64,000 bases of DNA from positions 864,001 through 928,000 of the forward strand of contig NZ_CP133465.1 of NCBI RefSeq assembly GCF_031191185.1, read 5' to 3'. Shown in pieces: positions 19,149-28,752 of the stretch (positions are counted from its first letter, which is position 1; each line of letters begins with the position of its first letter). The stretch is from Prevotella nigrescens. GTDB taxonomy: Bacteria; Bacteroidota; Bacteroidia; Bacteroidales; Bacteroidaceae. The position numbers and the translations under genes were made by a program. The notes beneath the pieces were generated by a model, which saw nothing but the letters and a program-made list of their open reading frames with translations, made no database searches and had not been told where the DNA came from.

Positions 19149-19721
19149 TTAATGCCAACTACCAATAGATTCTTTTGAGGTCTTAACGGTTATGTCTCTT
19201 CTTTTCTTTATTACATTCTTTAAATACTCCGCTGTTTCTTTTGGAGCGTCTTTTATGTTGAAACTATCTATTACAATCCATTTTCCATCAGTTAATAGAT
19301 AGGTCTTGTAGACTGCGTTACTATTTGGTTGGAACTCATCTTCAGCAGTTTCCTTTATCATACTTTTTTTTATACTAATAGCGAAGATGTAATATAGCTC
19401 TTTTTTTCTATTGATATATCGTTCCATTTCTTTGGTGTATAGATGTATCAGTTCGCTATCCTTTCCTTTCCAGAATCCATTTTTATTATATACATCCCAA
19501 TATTCACATTCTTTTTCTGTTTTTCCAAGAAAATAAACAGTATAGAAGTCCGTTGCATTTTCACCAGAGAAGTAAGGCAACATCGTCGCCTCACCGTCTG
19601 TTAACAATAGGGAAGATGTTCTGTTTTGCTTATTTAAAAAATCTATTTCCTTTTGACTTTCACGGCAAACGGATGTCAAGCTTATCAAAATCAGAGAAAA
19701 TATTAAAGTTATATGTTTCAT
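19149..19721 (-). CDS. Hypothetical exported protein, possible lipoprotein
   Basis: A 190-residue protein that I do not recognise. It has an N-terminal signal-like segment (ITLIFSLILISLTSVC); the cysteine at 19 could be lipidated, although valine just before it is unusual for a lipobox. The mature part is charged and soluble with many aromatic residues (YFLGKTEKECEYWDVYNKNG) and a C-terminal basic tail. It is the downstream gene of a minus-strand pair, 93 bases after the next gene. No domain is visible. Confidence 0.55.
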   Translation of the reverse strand: MKHITLIFSLILISLTSVCRESQKEIDFLNKQNRTSSLLLTDGEATMLPYFSGENATDFYTVYFLGKTEKECEYWDVYNKNGFWKGKDSELIHLYTKEMERYINRKKELYYIFAISIKKSMIKETAEDEFQPNSNAVYKTYLLTDGKWIVIDSFNIKDAPKETAEYLKNVIKKRRDITVKTSKESIGSWH

Positions 19722-19814
19722 TTTTGCTGTATTTAATTTTTAAATTTTAATTCAAAAACATCAATCCAATTATTTCCAACAAGTTTTTGATACTATGATG
19801 AAGAACTTTACCAT

Positions 19815-20486
19815 TTAATTTCCTTGGAATAAATACTTATAAAAGAGTTCTAATTCTTGTGTGTCCTGATCTAAAGTTCCCATTCTATTATAAATCTCTT
19901 TATATTTTGCTTCAACTCCCTTTATATTATTCAGCTTCTTTAATAAATACATTGCAACATAATCAGTATGCTTTATTAAGTATGCTTCATTATCAACCAG
20001 TAGAAACCAACTCTTTGCATAATCCACACTTTGTAATAACTCTGTCTGCCAATTCTTTCTATTCTCCAGTTTCGCAAAAGTAGAAAACCAAATAGAGAAA
20101 CTTTTATTAAAATCGTTCAATGTTTGTTCGTATTCTTTGAAGAGTCGCCAGTCTGTTAATCCAAATACATCTTTGTTAGAAGTTCTTTCTTTGAAAATGT
20201 CATCTATTACTTTATCAGTGAAATTACTTGGGTATTTTATACCAGGATCCTTCAATACCTTTTTTAGAACATTATTCACACCAGTAGAAATACTTTTGTT
20301 TTGCAACTTAAGTTTAAGATGCAATGAAAAATGTGTCTTTAGATTTGTTACGCAAATCTCATAGATGTATAAACTGTCTCCATTTCTTTTCACAAACTTG
20401 TTTGGCATTTTCAATTTAAACCCATCTTGCTCGAAAGTAGATCTAATTGTTTCTACAATTTTGCTTATGATATCTTTCTTTTCCAT
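19815..20486 (-). CDS. Hypothetical cytoplasmic protein; paralogue fragment lies nearby
   Basis: A 223-residue protein without signal peptide or membrane segment. It starts MEKKDIISKIVETIRSTFEQ, contains a strand-rich part (SLYIYEICVTNLKTHFSLHL) and then long helical stretches to the C-terminus, ending TQELELFYKYLFQGN. A 3' remnant of a closely related gene is on the same strand at 22152-22331. Size, low GC and local duplication recall orphan immunity-type proteins, but no family assignment can be made by eye. Confidence 0.55.
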   Translation of the reverse strand: MEKKDIISKIVETIRSTFEQDGFKLKMPNKFVKRNGDSLYIYEICVTNLKTHFSLHLKLKLQNKSISTGVNNVLKKVLKDPGIKYPSNFTDKVIDDIFKERTSNKDVFGLTDWRLFKEYEQTLNDFNKSFSIWFSTFAKLENRKNWQTELLQSVDYAKSWFLLVDNEAYLIKHTDYVAMYLLKKLNNIKGVEAKYKEIYNRMGTLDQDTQELELFYKYLFQGN

Positions 20487-20541
20487 ATTCTATATACATT
20501 AATTTCTCATAATGTAACATTTCGAATTCTACATGGTATAG

Positions 20542-20549
20542 CAAAGATA
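20542..20549 (-). promoter_or_regulatory. -7 promoter element for the 20486 gene
   Basis: Read on the minus strand this is TATCTTTG, about 55 bases ahead of the start codon at 20486. No good -33 box is seen. Confidence 0.5.
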
Positions 20550-20962
20550 ACAATAAAAAATGAGAGAATCATCTCTTGTGATGGCATTTTTATGTGATGA
20601 ACGAATTTAAGCGCGCAGGGGAGGATAAACTGGTAGATAGCCACCTGAATATTTGCAGTTGGAACGATGTTTATCAATACAGCGACATCATACTTGTTCT
20701 GTTTTGTGTTATAAGCTACTCTCCATACAAGTAAACACTGTTACATAAATTTATCCGCTTGGAAAAAGAAATCCTTTTTTACAATAGTAGACCGTGAGAT
20801 TAACGATAGAAAACGGAGTGGACGGTTAAAAGTTTGTACTTAAACTTTCAATATTAGATTGCGGTAGAAAAGTACAAGTTGTATTTCTGAGATACTTAGA
20901 ATGCTTTGCTTATTCGTTGGTTAGTTTTTAATTATTTTATGCAGTTTTCTGATATAAAAGAC
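20550..20962. other. Intergenic stretch without supported gene
   Basis: About 410 bases between two divergently read unknown genes. A 45-codon open frame (20597-20734) is the only noticeable coding-like piece and has no recognisable relatives or start signal. No repeats or terminators stand out. Confidence 0.4.
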
Positions 20963-20970
20963 TATCTTTG
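20963..20970 (+). promoter_or_regulatory. -7 promoter element for the acidic protein gene
   Basis: TATCTTTG, 57 bases upstream of the ATG at 21028. A -33 box is not obvious. Confidence 0.5.
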
Positions 20971-21027
20971 TGGGGTAGAATAAATCTACTTATAGAAGTT
21001 AATCATAAATATAAATAGAAGAAGGTT

Positions 21028-21588
21028 ATGAAAATATTGAAGCAGTTAGAAGCGATAATAGAAAAAGAAGGTTTAGATGAATCGGCTAAACAATTTTATT
21101 TGCGTGAAATATCTGAACTCGATAAAGAGAAACAACAAGAAATTATAAATCTTGTTGGAAAGATGGAAAATGCAGGATTTAAGAATAATTTTTCTAATGC
21201 CTTTAGTGAGGTAACAGAGAATATACCACAATTTGCCCGTATGACAGTCTTCAAAGAATTACATAAAATATCGAGAGACATAGATGCTAATTGTGATTAT
21301 GCAGATGATTTAGATGATGATGGCGATTGGGATAAACTATTCGAAAAGTTTAAAAATAATTTCTCGCAAGAAGATGCAGAGAAGTTCTTACGTATTTACA
21401 CTAAGGGTGTAGTTGCACGCTTTTATGACTTTTTAGAAGAAGGTAATCCGCGAGCAGAAGAAGATGATTTGAATTGGGTTTTGCTTGAAACCAAAGAAGA
21501 TGGAAGTCATAACGAAAGAGTGATACAGGGCTTTTGGGAAAATGATTTTGAAGAAGATGACTTTGATTGGGAAAGAGAGGAAGACTAA
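21028..21588 (+). CDS. Hypothetical highly acidic protein
   Basis: A 186-residue protein that I do not recognise. The N-terminal half is helical and charged (LKQLEAIIEKEGLDESAKQF). Aspartate runs occur in the middle (YADDLDDDGDWDKLFEKF, about 91-108), and the C-terminus is strongly acidic (NDFEEDDFDWEREED). Such a profile is typical of immunity proteins, DNA mimics or other inhibitors of basic partners, but this is inference from composition only. The relic that follows it downstream (21667-22103) could be a former partner. Confidence 0.6.
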   Translation: MKILKQLEAIIEKEGLDESAKQFYLREISELDKEKQQEIINLVGKMENAGFKNNFSNAFSEVTENIPQFARMTVFKELHKISRDIDANCDYADDLDDDGDWDKLFEKFKNNFSQEDAEKFLRIYTKGVVARFYDFLEEGNPRAEEDDLNWVLLETKEDGSHNERVIQGFWENDFEEDDFDWEREED

Positions 21589-21666
21589 TTGTAGACGTTT
21601 ATAATGGGAAGTTCGTAAAAGAAGATGGATATGTCTGCTGAAAATAAATACAAACATTAATTGTAT

Positions 21667-22103
21667 ATGGATTTTTCGATTGTAACAGATACGGCTGGCG
21701 CAAGTGTTTCTGAACTTGGATCTGCTTTAAGGGAATTGATTTCTTTAATCAAGAAAAACGACGTGGAGACTTAGGCGCTGCAAGAATTAAATCGTATTTT
21801 AATCCAGGTAATGTATTCTTGGTTCATATAAATAAAACTCAACTACGTGATTCTAAATATGGAACAAAAGAGAATCCTGTTCCTGCCTTTTGGTATAAAT
21901 TCATCTCAGGAAGAGTTGAAAGACAAATAAAGAAAGATAATAATCCCTACGATCGCTCCACAAAGTCAATTCCTTACTTTGATGTTCAAGATAATGTTAC
22001 AGCTGAAGAATATAAACTTTTCGTGGCGGAGTATCTTATTAGAATTCTTGATAAGAAAGAGCTGGAAAGATTATATGGAAATGAGGTACATAGTGAGAGG
22101 TGA
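21667..22103 (+). pseudogene. Frameshifted relic of an unknown gene
   Basis: An ATG at 21667 opens a frame reading MDFSIVTDTAGASVSELGSA that stops at 21774. The next frame is open from 21714 to 22103 and reads IDFFNQEKRRGDLGAARI and onward to a charged end (KKELERLYGNEVHSER). Joining the two near 21735 gives a continuous sequence of about 145 residues (SALREL then IDFFNQEK). The downstream part has no ATG of its own before codon 21819 (TTG). I read this as one gene broken by a single-base shift. No family is recognised. Confidence 0.5.
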
Positions 22104-22151
22104 TACCAGAATTTTATAAATTATCTAACTAGTATAACCGATTGACTTAAC

Positions 22152-22331
22152 TTATTGTCTTTGCCGGGAAAGATATTTATAAATGTGTTCTAATTCCTGA
22201 ATATCTTTCTTTAACTCTCTAGATATTTGTTGAAAGATTATTAAATAGTAGGGTATATAGAGGACAGCGTATCTTCTGTTGCCTGCAAATAGTTTTATAA
22301 AGTCTTTGTTTATGGAAGATTTTACATTGAC
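22152..22331 (-). pseudogene. 3' fragment of a paralogue of the 19815-20486 gene
   Basis: On the minus strand the frame encodes about 59 residues ending IQELEHIYKYLSRQRQ, which lines up with the end TQELELFYKYLFQGN of the protein encoded at 19815-20486. The frame is closed upstream by a stop at 22332-22334 and has no start codon. It is a remnant left by duplication and decay or by a deletion. Confidence 0.6.
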
Positions 22332-22371
22332 TTATATAGAATTGACACTAAAATTAACTGCTTTATATTTG

Positions 22372-22944
22372 TTATTTATGTTTAGACTTTGAGAAGTGCT
22401 TCTTATGGTTGATCCACACAATAAGCACGATAAGTAGCCAGCAGCCCACGAAAGCAAGCCACGCCCCCCAGTTGATAGAGAATACAGCTTCTTGAGTAAG
22501 TGCCGCTAATTCCGAAAAGCTTCCGCCCTGTTGCAGGAAGTTTATGAACATCAGAGCGAATAGTGATAGAAACGCATTTAAGAAAACAGATATTATCAAC
22601 TTTAATTTCCACTTAAAGGAAGCTTTCTTGCCTCCTTCATTGAAGTAACCTTTCCCTATAAGGAATATTGAATATAAGGCAGGAACAAGAATTAAGATGA
22701 TTCCGCCAGGAACGCCCCGAATATACCAGTTGAGTATAACTGTTTTTAGGGGTAAATAATGATTAGTAGCCACATAAAGCATAATCAATATTCCATAGGC
22801 TAACATCATTCCAAGCGAATATTTTAAAACTCCACTCTTTATTTTGTTCAAACAAAGCTTTTTGAAAGCCCATAATATGCTTACCCAAACTAACAGTAAC
22901 AGTCCACCAAGCAGAAAAGCAATCGTATTATTCATACTTATCAA
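22372..22944 (-). CDS. Hypothetical inner-membrane protein
   Basis: A 190-residue protein with about five hydrophobic segments: roughly 8-27, 42-62, 75-97, 112-136 and 156-177. Loops are basic (KKLCLNKIKSG, GGKKASFKWKLK) and the C-terminus ends in a basic tail NHKKHFSKSKHK, which would be cytoplasmic. No family motif is recognised. The start may be the second methionine (ATG at 22935). A TACCTTTA box 60 bases upstream could be its promoter. Confidence 0.65.
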   Translation of the reverse strand: MISMNNTIAFLLGGLLLLVWVSILWAFKKLCLNKIKSGVLKYSLGMMLAYGILIMLYVATNHYLPLKTVILNWYIRGVPGGIILILVPALYSIFLIGKGYFNEGGKKASFKWKLKLIISVFLNAFLSLFALMFINFLQQGGSFSELAALTQEAVFSINWGAWLAFVGCWLLIVLIVWINHKKHFSKSKHK

Positions 22945-23003
22945 TTTTCAATTAAAAAGCTGATTTTCACCAAACAAGTCCTCTATATAAAGGATTTTAT
23001 ATG

Positions 23004-23011
23004 TAAAGGTA
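23004..23011 (-). promoter_or_regulatory. Near-consensus promoter for the membrane protein gene
   Basis: On the minus strand TACCTTTA, one base off TAnnTTTG, about 60 bases ahead of the start at 22944. Confidence 0.4.
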
Positions 23012-23237
23012 CGAAGAACTCTCTACTCCTACAACTTTTTCAGCCACTTTCTTAAACAGGACTCACGTATATATATGTTTAAAGTAATTCTAGGTACTTG
23101 TATCCAAGATTTTTATTTTAGAGAAATAGGCAAAAAAAATATTGTTAGATAGAGAAATTAAAAGTTAATGTATTGTAGCTATAGTTATATATTGTTAAAT
23201 TACAAATATCATACTTTATTACTTCTATAATAATGAG

Positions 23238-23266
23238 TTGTTTTTTCAATAAAGTTTGTACCTTTG
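23238..23266 (+). promoter_or_regulatory. Promoter of the str-S10-spc-alpha ribosomal cluster
   Basis: TTG (23238-23240), an 18-base spacer and TACCTTTG (23259-23266). Transcription would start near 23273, giving a leader of about 95 bases before rpsL. The leader could hold regulatory structure, but no strong stem is visible to me. Confidence 0.7.
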
Positions 23267-23367
23267 CACCTCGAAATACCTTTATGCCTCATAATACATT
23301 ATAGAGGAGAAGGTTTAAGATATTGATAATAAATAAAATAAATAAATATAAAATAAAAAGTACAATT

Positions 23368-23751
23368 ATGCCTACTATTTCCCAATTAGTAAGAAAGGGC
23401 AGAAAGGTGATTGTAGACAAAAGTAAGTCTCCTGCTTTGGATAACTGTCCTCAGCGTCGTGGAGTTTGCGTGCGTGTTTACACAACAACACCAAAGAAGC
23501 CTAATTCGGCAATGCGTAAAGTTGCCCGTGTTCGTTTAACGAATCAAAAAGAAGTTAACTCGTATATTCCTGGAGAAGGGCACAACTTGCAGGAACACAG
23601 CATTGTTCTTGTTCGTGGCGGTCGTGTAAAGGATTTGCCAGGTGTCCGTTATCATATTGTGCGCGGAACGCTTGATACCGCTGGTGTAGCAAGCCGTACA
23701 CAACGTCGTTCTAAGTATGGGGCTAAGCGTCCAAAGGCGGCTAAGAAATAA
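23368..23751 (+). CDS. rpsL: 30S ribosomal protein S12
   Basis: Decoding-centre protein of the small subunit. The ATG at 23368 gives the standard start [12 protein letters not shown] and 127 residues; the frame extends upstream to 23323 but those residues are low-complexity. The [12 protein letters not shown] loop (residues 40-51) and [14 protein letters not shown] are unchanged, so the lysines whose mutation gives streptomycin resistance are wild type. First gene of the cluster. An unusually long 220-base gap with hairpins separates it from rpsG. Confidence 0.98.
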   Translation: MPTISQLVRKGRKVIVDKSKSPALDNCPQRRGVCVRVYTTTPKKPNSAMRKVARVRLTNQKEVNSYIPGEGHNLQEHSIVLVRGGRVKDLPGVRYHIVRGTLDTAGVASRTQRRSKYGAKRPKAAKK

Positions 23752-23971
23752 AACTTCGGTTTCTTTTCCTCTATTAAATGAAGAGGAAAGAAACTTTGTA
23801 GAACAAAGTCTTTTAGTTTTTACAGTCGGTGATGGCTGGAAAAAAGGATTTAAAGAAAATAAAGTTTTGCTGGAGATTTGTTAATAACAGGTTGAGTAAA
23901 TGCCCAAGTGTGAGTGTTGAAGAACGGAAAACGACAGCCTCCGCAGAATTACTAAATTTTAAATAAAAAAA
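23752..23971 (+). promoter_or_regulatory. Structured 220-base rpsL-rpsG spacer
   Basis: The spacer contains a 12-bp stem with one bulge (GTTTCTTTTCCTC at 23759-23771 with GAGGAAAGAAAC at 23783-23794) and a small second stem (CTTTG/CAAAG, 23794-23808). Neither is followed by a T-run strong enough to be a clear terminator. In E. coli the same spacer holds the S7 translational repressor site; a similar role here is inferred from position and length only. Confidence 0.5.
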
Positions 23972-24448
23972 ATGAGAAAAGCAAAACCAAAGAAGCGAGT
24001 GATCTTACCAGATCCTAAGTTTAATGACCAGAAGGTCTCAAAGTTTGTAAATCATCTTATGTATGATGGAAAGAAGAACATTTCATACGAGATTTTTTAT
24101 GCTGCTCTTGATATTGTAGATGGTAAAAATACAGATAAGGAGAAATCGGCATTGGAAGTTTGGAAACAAGCTCTCGATAATATTACTCCACAGGTAGAGG
24201 TTAAAAGTCGGCGTATCGGTGGTGCAACTTTCCAAGTACCAACTGAAATTCGCCCAGACCGCAAAGAAAGCGTGTCAATGAAGAATATGATAGCTTTTGC
24301 ACGTAAACGTGGCGGTAAGAGTATGGCTGACAAACTCGCTGCTGAAATCATGGACGCATTCAACAATCAGGGTGGTGCTTATAAGCGTAAGGAAGATATG
24401 CACCGCATGGCAGAAGCTAACCGTGCATTTGCTCACTTCAGATTCTAA
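23972..24448 (+). CDS. rpsG: 30S ribosomal protein S7
   Basis: Primary binding protein of the 30S head, contacting 16S rRNA and the E-site tRNA. The 158-residue protein begins [19 protein letters not shown] and has the family motif [20 protein letters not shown] and the conserved ending [11 protein letters not shown]. Its length is normal. It is followed closely by fusA; in E. coli S7 is the repressor of this operon. Confidence 0.97.
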   Translation: MRKAKPKKRVILPDPKFNDQKVSKFVNHLMYDGKKNISYEIFYAALDIVDGKNTDKEKSALEVWKQALDNITPQVEVKSRRIGGATFQVPTEIRPDRKESVSMKNMIAFARKRGGKSMADKLAAEIMDAFNNQGGAYKRKEDMHRMAEANRAFAHFRF

Positions 24449-24473
24449 TAACTAAAAGGAAATAAAAGAAAAA

Positions 24474-26591
24474 ATGGCAAGTCACGATTTACATTTGACA
24501 CGCAATATCGGTATTATGGCTCACATTGATGCCGGTAAAACAACTACATCTGAACGTATTTTGTTCTATACAGGTAAAACCCACAAGATTGGTGAAGTGC
24601 ACGATGGTGCTGCAACAATGGACTGGATGGCACAGGAGCAGGAGCGTGGTATTACCATTACTTCGGCTGCAACTACCTGTAATTGGAACTATGATGGGAA
24701 ATCATATAAAATTAATTTGATTGATACTCCGGGACACGTGGACTTTACTGCGGAAGTAGAACGTTCACTTCGTGTTCTTGACGGGGCTGTTGCAACTTAT
24801 TCGGCAGCCGATGGCGTTCAGCCGCAGTCTGAGACTGTATGGCGTCAGGCTGATAAATATAACGTACCACGTGTTGGCTATGTTAATAAGATGGACCGTT
24901 CTGGTGCAGATTTCTTTGAAACTGTACGCCAAATGAAAGAAATTCTGGGCGCTAATCCTATTGCAATCCAAATACCAATCGGTGCAGAAGAAAACTTTAA
25001 AGGTGTAGTAGACCTTATTAAAATGAAAGCTATTCTTTGGCACGACGAAACAATGGGTGCTAAATATGATATCGAAGAAGTCCCTGCAGATTTGTTGGAT
25101 GAGGCTAATGAATGGCGCGAAAAGCTTATCGAAGGTGCTGCAAACTATGATGACGAAGTAATGGAACTTTATCTTGAAGGGCAAGAGGTTCCAGAGGACA
25201 AGTTGATGGCTGCAATTCGAAAGGGGTGTATATCTATGGATTGCTGTCCTATGCTTTGTGGTTCTTCATACAAGAATAAAGGTGTCCAGACGTTGCTAGA
25301 CTATGTTTGTGCGTTCTTGCCTTCACCACTCGATACAGTTGCTACGATTGGTGTAAATCCAGAAACAGAAGAAGAAGAGGAACGTAAAGCTAATATAAAT
25401 GAGCCTACAGCTGCCCTTGCATTTAAGATAGCCACAGACCCATTTATGGGACGTTTAGTTTTCTTCCGCGTTTACTCTGGAAAGGTCATAGCCGGTTCGT
25501 ATGTTTACAATCCACGTTCAGGTAAGAAAGAACGCATCAGTCGTTTGTTCCAAATGAATTCTAATAAAGAAATCGCAATGGAAACTATTGATGCAGGTGA
25601 TATCGGTGCGGGTGTAGGTTTCAAGGATATCCGTACTGGTGATACTCTTTGTGATGAAGATCATCCGATTGTGCTTGAATCAATGACATTCCCTGATACA
25701 GTGATTTCTATTGCTGTTGAGCCTAAGAGTCAAGCCGATATAGCAAAACTTGATACAGGTTTGCAAAAGTTGGCTGAAGAAGATCCTACATTTACTGTAC
25801 GCACAGACGAACAGAGTGGTCAGACCATCATCTCTGGTATGGGAGAGCTTCACCTCGACATTATTATCGACCGTCTGAAACGTGAGTTCAAGGTTGAATG
25901 TAATCAGGGCAAGCCACAGGTAAATTACAAGGAAGCTATAACAAAGGCTGCCCAAAGCCGTGAAACGTATAAGAAACAGTCAGGCGGTCGTGGTAAGTTT
26001 GCTTGTATTGATGTAACAATCGAACCCAAAGATGAAGATTACAAAGATGGCGATTTACAGTTCATTAATGTTGTGAAGGGTGGTAATGTGCCTAAAGAAT
26101 TTATTCCTTCAGTTGAGAAAGGATTTAAAGATTGTCTAAGTAATGGTGTTCTTGGTGGTTTCCCACTTACAGGATTGAAGGTAACTCTGACTGATGGTTC
26201 TTTCCACCCAGTAGACTCTGATCAGTTATCTTTCGAACTGGTCGCACACCAAGCTTTCAAAAAGCTTTGTCCACAAGCTGGTCCTGTATTGATGGAGCCT
26301 ATTATGAAAGTCGAAGTGGTAACTCCAGAAGAAAATATGGGTGATGTTATTGGTGATTTGAATAAGCGTCGTGGACTTGTTCAAGGTATGGAAGAGGCTC
26401 GCAGTGGTGCGCGTGTTGTAAAAGCAATGGTTCCATTGTCTGAAATGTTCGGTTACGTAACTGCCTTACGTACTATTACATCTGGTCGTGCAACATCATC
26501 AATGGAATATGATCACCATTCATCAGTTTCTAATAATCTTGCAAAAGAGATTCTTGAAGAACTACATGGCAACGCCGATCTTATAAAATAA
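24474..26591 (+). CDS. fusA: Elongation factor G
   Basis: Translocation GTPase, 705 residues. The GTP-binding motifs are present: AHIDAGKTT (16-24), DTPGHVDF (about 84-91) and [10 protein letters not shown]. The effector region has [14 protein letters not shown]. Domain IV begins around the [20 protein letters not shown] stretch, and the C-terminus holds the domain V pattern [12 protein letters not shown]. It lies in the str unit between rpsG and rpsJ. Length and motifs match ordinary EF-G, not the ribosome-recycling EF-G2. Confidence 0.98.
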   Translation: MASHDLHLTRNIGIMAHIDAGKTTTSERILFYTGKTHKIGEVHDGAATMDWMAQEQERGITITSAATTCNWNYDGKSYKINLIDTPGHVDFTAEVERSLRVLDGAVATYSAADGVQPQSETVWRQADKYNVPRVGYVNKMDRSGADFFETVRQMKEILGANPIAIQIPIGAEENFKGVVDLIKMKAILWHDETMGAKYDIEEVPADLLDEANEWREKLIEGAANYDDEVMELYLEGQEVPEDKLMAAIRKGCISMDCCPMLCGSSYKNKGVQTLLDYVCAFLPSPLDTVATIGVNPETEEEEERKANINEPTAALAFKIATDPFMGRLVFFRVYSGKVIAGSYVYNPRSGKKERISRLFQMNSNKEIAMETIDAGDIGAGVGFKDIRTGDTLCDEDHPIVLESMTFPDTVISIAVEPKSQADIAKLDTGLQKLAEEDPTFTVRTDEQSGQTIISGMGELHLDIIIDRLKREFKVECNQGKPQVNYKEAITKAAQSRETYKKQSGGRGKFACIDVTIEPKDEDYKDGDLQFINVVKGGNVPKEFIPSVEKGFKDCLSNGVLGGFPLTGLKVTLTDGSFHPVDSDQLSFELVAHQAFKKLCPQAGPVLMEPIMKVEVVTPEENMGDVIGDLNKRRGLVQGMEEARSGARVVKAMVPLSEMFGYVTALRTITSGRATSSMEYDHHSSVSNNLAKEILEELHGNADLIK

Positions 26592-26607
26592 TGAGAAATC
26601 ACTTTGA

Positions 26608-26651
26608 GAACACTCCCATAGCGAATGACTCTTATGAGGGTGTTCCTTTTA
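26608..26651 (+). terminator. Hairpin after fusA, possible partial terminator
   Basis: GAACACTCCCATA (26608-26620) pairs imperfectly with TATGAGGGTGTTC (26633-26645), followed by CTTTT. It sits between the str and S10 genes and may reduce read-through or fix the mRNA end. Its mismatches make full termination doubtful. Confidence 0.5.
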
Positions 26652-26684
26652 AGTGAAATAATAAATTTATAAATTCAAAAGTAT

Positions 26685-26990
26685 ATGAGTCAGAAAATTC
26701 GTATCAAACTAAAATCTTACGACCATCAGTTGGTTGATAAGTCGGCTGAAAAGATTGTAAAGGCTGTGAAGGCAACAGGAGCTATTGTTAGCGGTCCTAT
26801 TCCATTGCCAACACATAAACGTATTTACACTGTAAACCGTTCAACATTCGTTAACAAGAAATCACGTGAGCAATTCCAACTTTCTGATTTCAAACGGTTG
26901 ATAGACATCTACAGCTCTACACCGAAGACGGTTGATGCTTTGATGAAGCTTGAATTGCCTTCAGGGGTCGAAGTAGAGATTAAAGTGTAA
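26685..26990 (+). CDS. rpsJ: 30S ribosomal protein S10
   Basis: Small-subunit head protein and, as NusE, part of antitermination complexes and the NusG link between ribosome and polymerase. The 101-residue protein has the conserved [15 protein letters not shown] start and the signature [19 protein letters not shown]. First gene of the S10 unit, with a 34-base gap after the preceding hairpin. Confidence 0.97.
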   Translation: MSQKIRIKLKSYDHQLVDKSAEKIVKAVKATGAIVSGPIPLPTHKRIYTVNRSTFVNKKSREQFQLSDFKRLIDIYSSTPKTVDALMKLELPSGVEVEIKV

Positions 26991-27036
26991 CATTTTAGTA
27001 CGGATCAAAAGATTAATTATTTAAAATTTAATTGAA

Positions 27037-27651
27037 ATGCCAGGATTATTAGGAAAAAAAATCGGAATGACTTCCGTTTTCAGTGCCGACGGTAAAAATG
27101 TTCCGTGCACTGTTATCGAAGCTGGTCCTTGTGTTGTTACTCAGATAAAGACTGTCGAAAGAGATGGTTATAAAGCTGTTCAGTTAGGTTTCGGGGAAGC
27201 TAAGGAGAAAAGGACCTCTAAACCTCAACAAGGACATTTTAAGAAGGCAGGGACAACACCAAAGAAGCACTTGGCCGAGTTCAAATTTGATGAGGAGTAT
27301 AACCTCGGTGATACCATTACTGTAGAGTTATTTAGTGATGCTAAATTTGTTGATGTTGTTGGTACATCTAAAGGAAAAGGTTTCCAGGGAGTTATAAAAC
27401 GCCATGGGTTTGGTGGTGTTGGTCAGACAACACATGGACAAGATGACCGTGCAAGAAAGCCAGGTTCAATAGGTGCTTGTTCATATCCGGCGAAAGTTTT
27501 CAAAGGTATGCGAATGGGCGGTCAAATGGGTGGCGATAGAGTTACGACCCAGAATCTCCAAGTATTAAAAATTATTCCAGAACATAATCTTCTTCTTGTA
27601 AAAGGTAGTGTAGCTGGATGCAATGGTTCAACCCTTATAATAAATAAGTAA
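27037..27651 (+). CDS. rplC: 50S ribosomal protein L3
   Basis: Early-assembly large-subunit protein whose tip approaches the peptidyl transferase centre. The 204-residue protein starts [15 protein letters not shown] and carries the family motif [19 protein letters not shown], then the [17 protein letters not shown] loop with the glutamine that is methylated in E. coli. Its stop overlaps the rplD start by one base (TAATG), so the two are translationally coupled. Confidence 0.97.
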   Translation: MPGLLGKKIGMTSVFSADGKNVPCTVIEAGPCVVTQIKTVERDGYKAVQLGFGEAKEKRTSKPQQGHFKKAGTTPKKHLAEFKFDEEYNLGDTITVELFSDAKFVDVVGTSKGKGFQGVIKRHGFGGVGQTTHGQDDRARKPGSIGACSYPAKVFKGMRMGGQMGGDRVTTQNLQVLKIIPEHNLLLVKGSVAGCNGSTLIINK

Positions 27652-28280
27652 TGGATATTAACGTATTAGATATTAAAGGTCAGGAGACCGGCCGAAAGGT
27701 TACTCTTAACGAGAATATCTTCGGAATTGAGCCAAACGACCACGTGATTTATCTTGATGTAAAACAATATCTTGCTGATCAACGTCAGGGAACTGCTAAA
27801 ACGAAGGAAAGAAGTGAACATGCTGGTTCAACACGTAAATTAGGTCGTCAAAAAGGGGGTGGCGGTGCACGCCGTGGTGATATAAATTCACCGGTCCTTG
27901 TTGGTGGCGGTCGTGTATTTGGTCCCTCACCACGTGATTATAGTTTCAAACTTAATAAGAAGGTCAAAGTGCTTGCTCGCAAGTCTGCGTTAGCATATAA
28001 AGCAAAAGAAGCGGCTATTCTTGTTGTGGAAGACTTCGATTTTGAAGTTCCGAAGACGAAAGAGATTTTAAATATTGCTAAAAATCTTAAAATAACTAAC
28101 AGGAAGGTTCTCTTCATTTTGCCAAAAGCGCAAAATAATGTATATTTGTCAGCTCGTAATTTACAGAGGACTCAGGTTACAACCGCTATGCAAGTAAATA
28201 CTTATGGTGTTTTGCATGCAGATGTGATTGTTGTTACTGAAAATTCTTTGAAGACGATAGATGAGATCTTAACCAAGTAA
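27651..28280 (+). CDS. rplD: 50S ribosomal protein L4
   Basis: Large-subunit protein with a loop lining the exit tunnel; in E. coli it also represses the S10 operon. The 209-residue protein has the tunnel-loop region [17 protein letters not shown] (about 61-77), followed by the [17 protein letters not shown] motif. It starts inside the rplC stop codon. The macrolide-related KG residues of the loop are present. Confidence 0.97.
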   Translation: MDINVLDIKGQETGRKVTLNENIFGIEPNDHVIYLDVKQYLADQRQGTAKTKERSEHAGSTRKLGRQKGGGGARRGDINSPVLVGGGRVFGPSPRDYSFKLNKKVKVLARKSALAYKAKEAAILVVEDFDFEVPKTKEILNIAKNLKITNRKVLFILPKAQNNVYLSARNLQRTQVTTAMQVNTYGVLHADVIVVTENSLKTIDEILTK

Positions 28281-28301
28281 AAATAAGGAGACAGATTAAA
28301 T

Positions 28302-28745
28302 ATGGGATTTATCATAAAACCTGTGGTCACTGAAAAGATGAACGCTATTACGGAGAAGTCTTCTGTTGACAAGACTATTAAGGTAGCAAACGAAAGATCG
28401 GCTAAAAAACATAATGCAACAGCCGAGACTCGTAACTATATCGTAAAGAATAAACGTCATCCTGAAGGTCTTAAAAAAGAAAAGACTGTTTATACTTATG
28501 TAAAGCCTGCACAGCCTAGGTATGGATTTATTGTAAAGCCAGAGGCAAATAAACTCGAGATAAAAAAGGAAATTGAGAGTTTGTATAATGTTCATGTTCT
28601 TGAAGTTAATACCATTCGTTATGCAGGGAAGCGTCAGTCTCGTTATACGAAGGCTGGATTAGTACGTGGTAAGAAGAATGCTTTCAAGAAAGCTATTGTA
28701 ACAATTAAGGCAGGCGAAGAAATAGATTTTTATAGCAATATTTAA
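28302..28745 (+). CDS. rplW: 50S ribosomal protein L23 with a lysine-rich insertion
   Basis: Sits at the tunnel exit and docks trigger factor and SRP. The ends match the family: MGFIIKPVVTEKMNAITEKS at the start and RYGFIVKPEANKLEIKKEIE, VNTIRYAGK and GEEIDFYSNI later. Between them about 48 extra residues (roughly 20-67) rich in Lys, Asn and Thr are inserted (for example NERSAKKHNATAE, KTVYTYVKPAQP), making 147 residues instead of about 96-100. The frame is uninterrupted and the flanks align cleanly, so this looks like a real, lineage-specific extension and not an error. Confidence 0.95.
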   Translation: MGFIIKPVVTEKMNAITEKSSVDKTIKVANERSAKKHNATAETRNYIVKNKRHPEGLKKEKTVYTYVKPAQPRYGFIVKPEANKLEIKKEIESLYNVHVLEVNTIRYAGKRQSRYTKAGLVRGKKNAFKKAIVTIKAGEEIDFYSNI

Positions 28746-28752
28746 ATAAAAA

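Noticed and set aside
20597..20734. 45-codon open frame MNEFKRAGEDK...
   Set aside because: No recognisable relatives, no start signal and an unstructured context; chance cannot be excluded.
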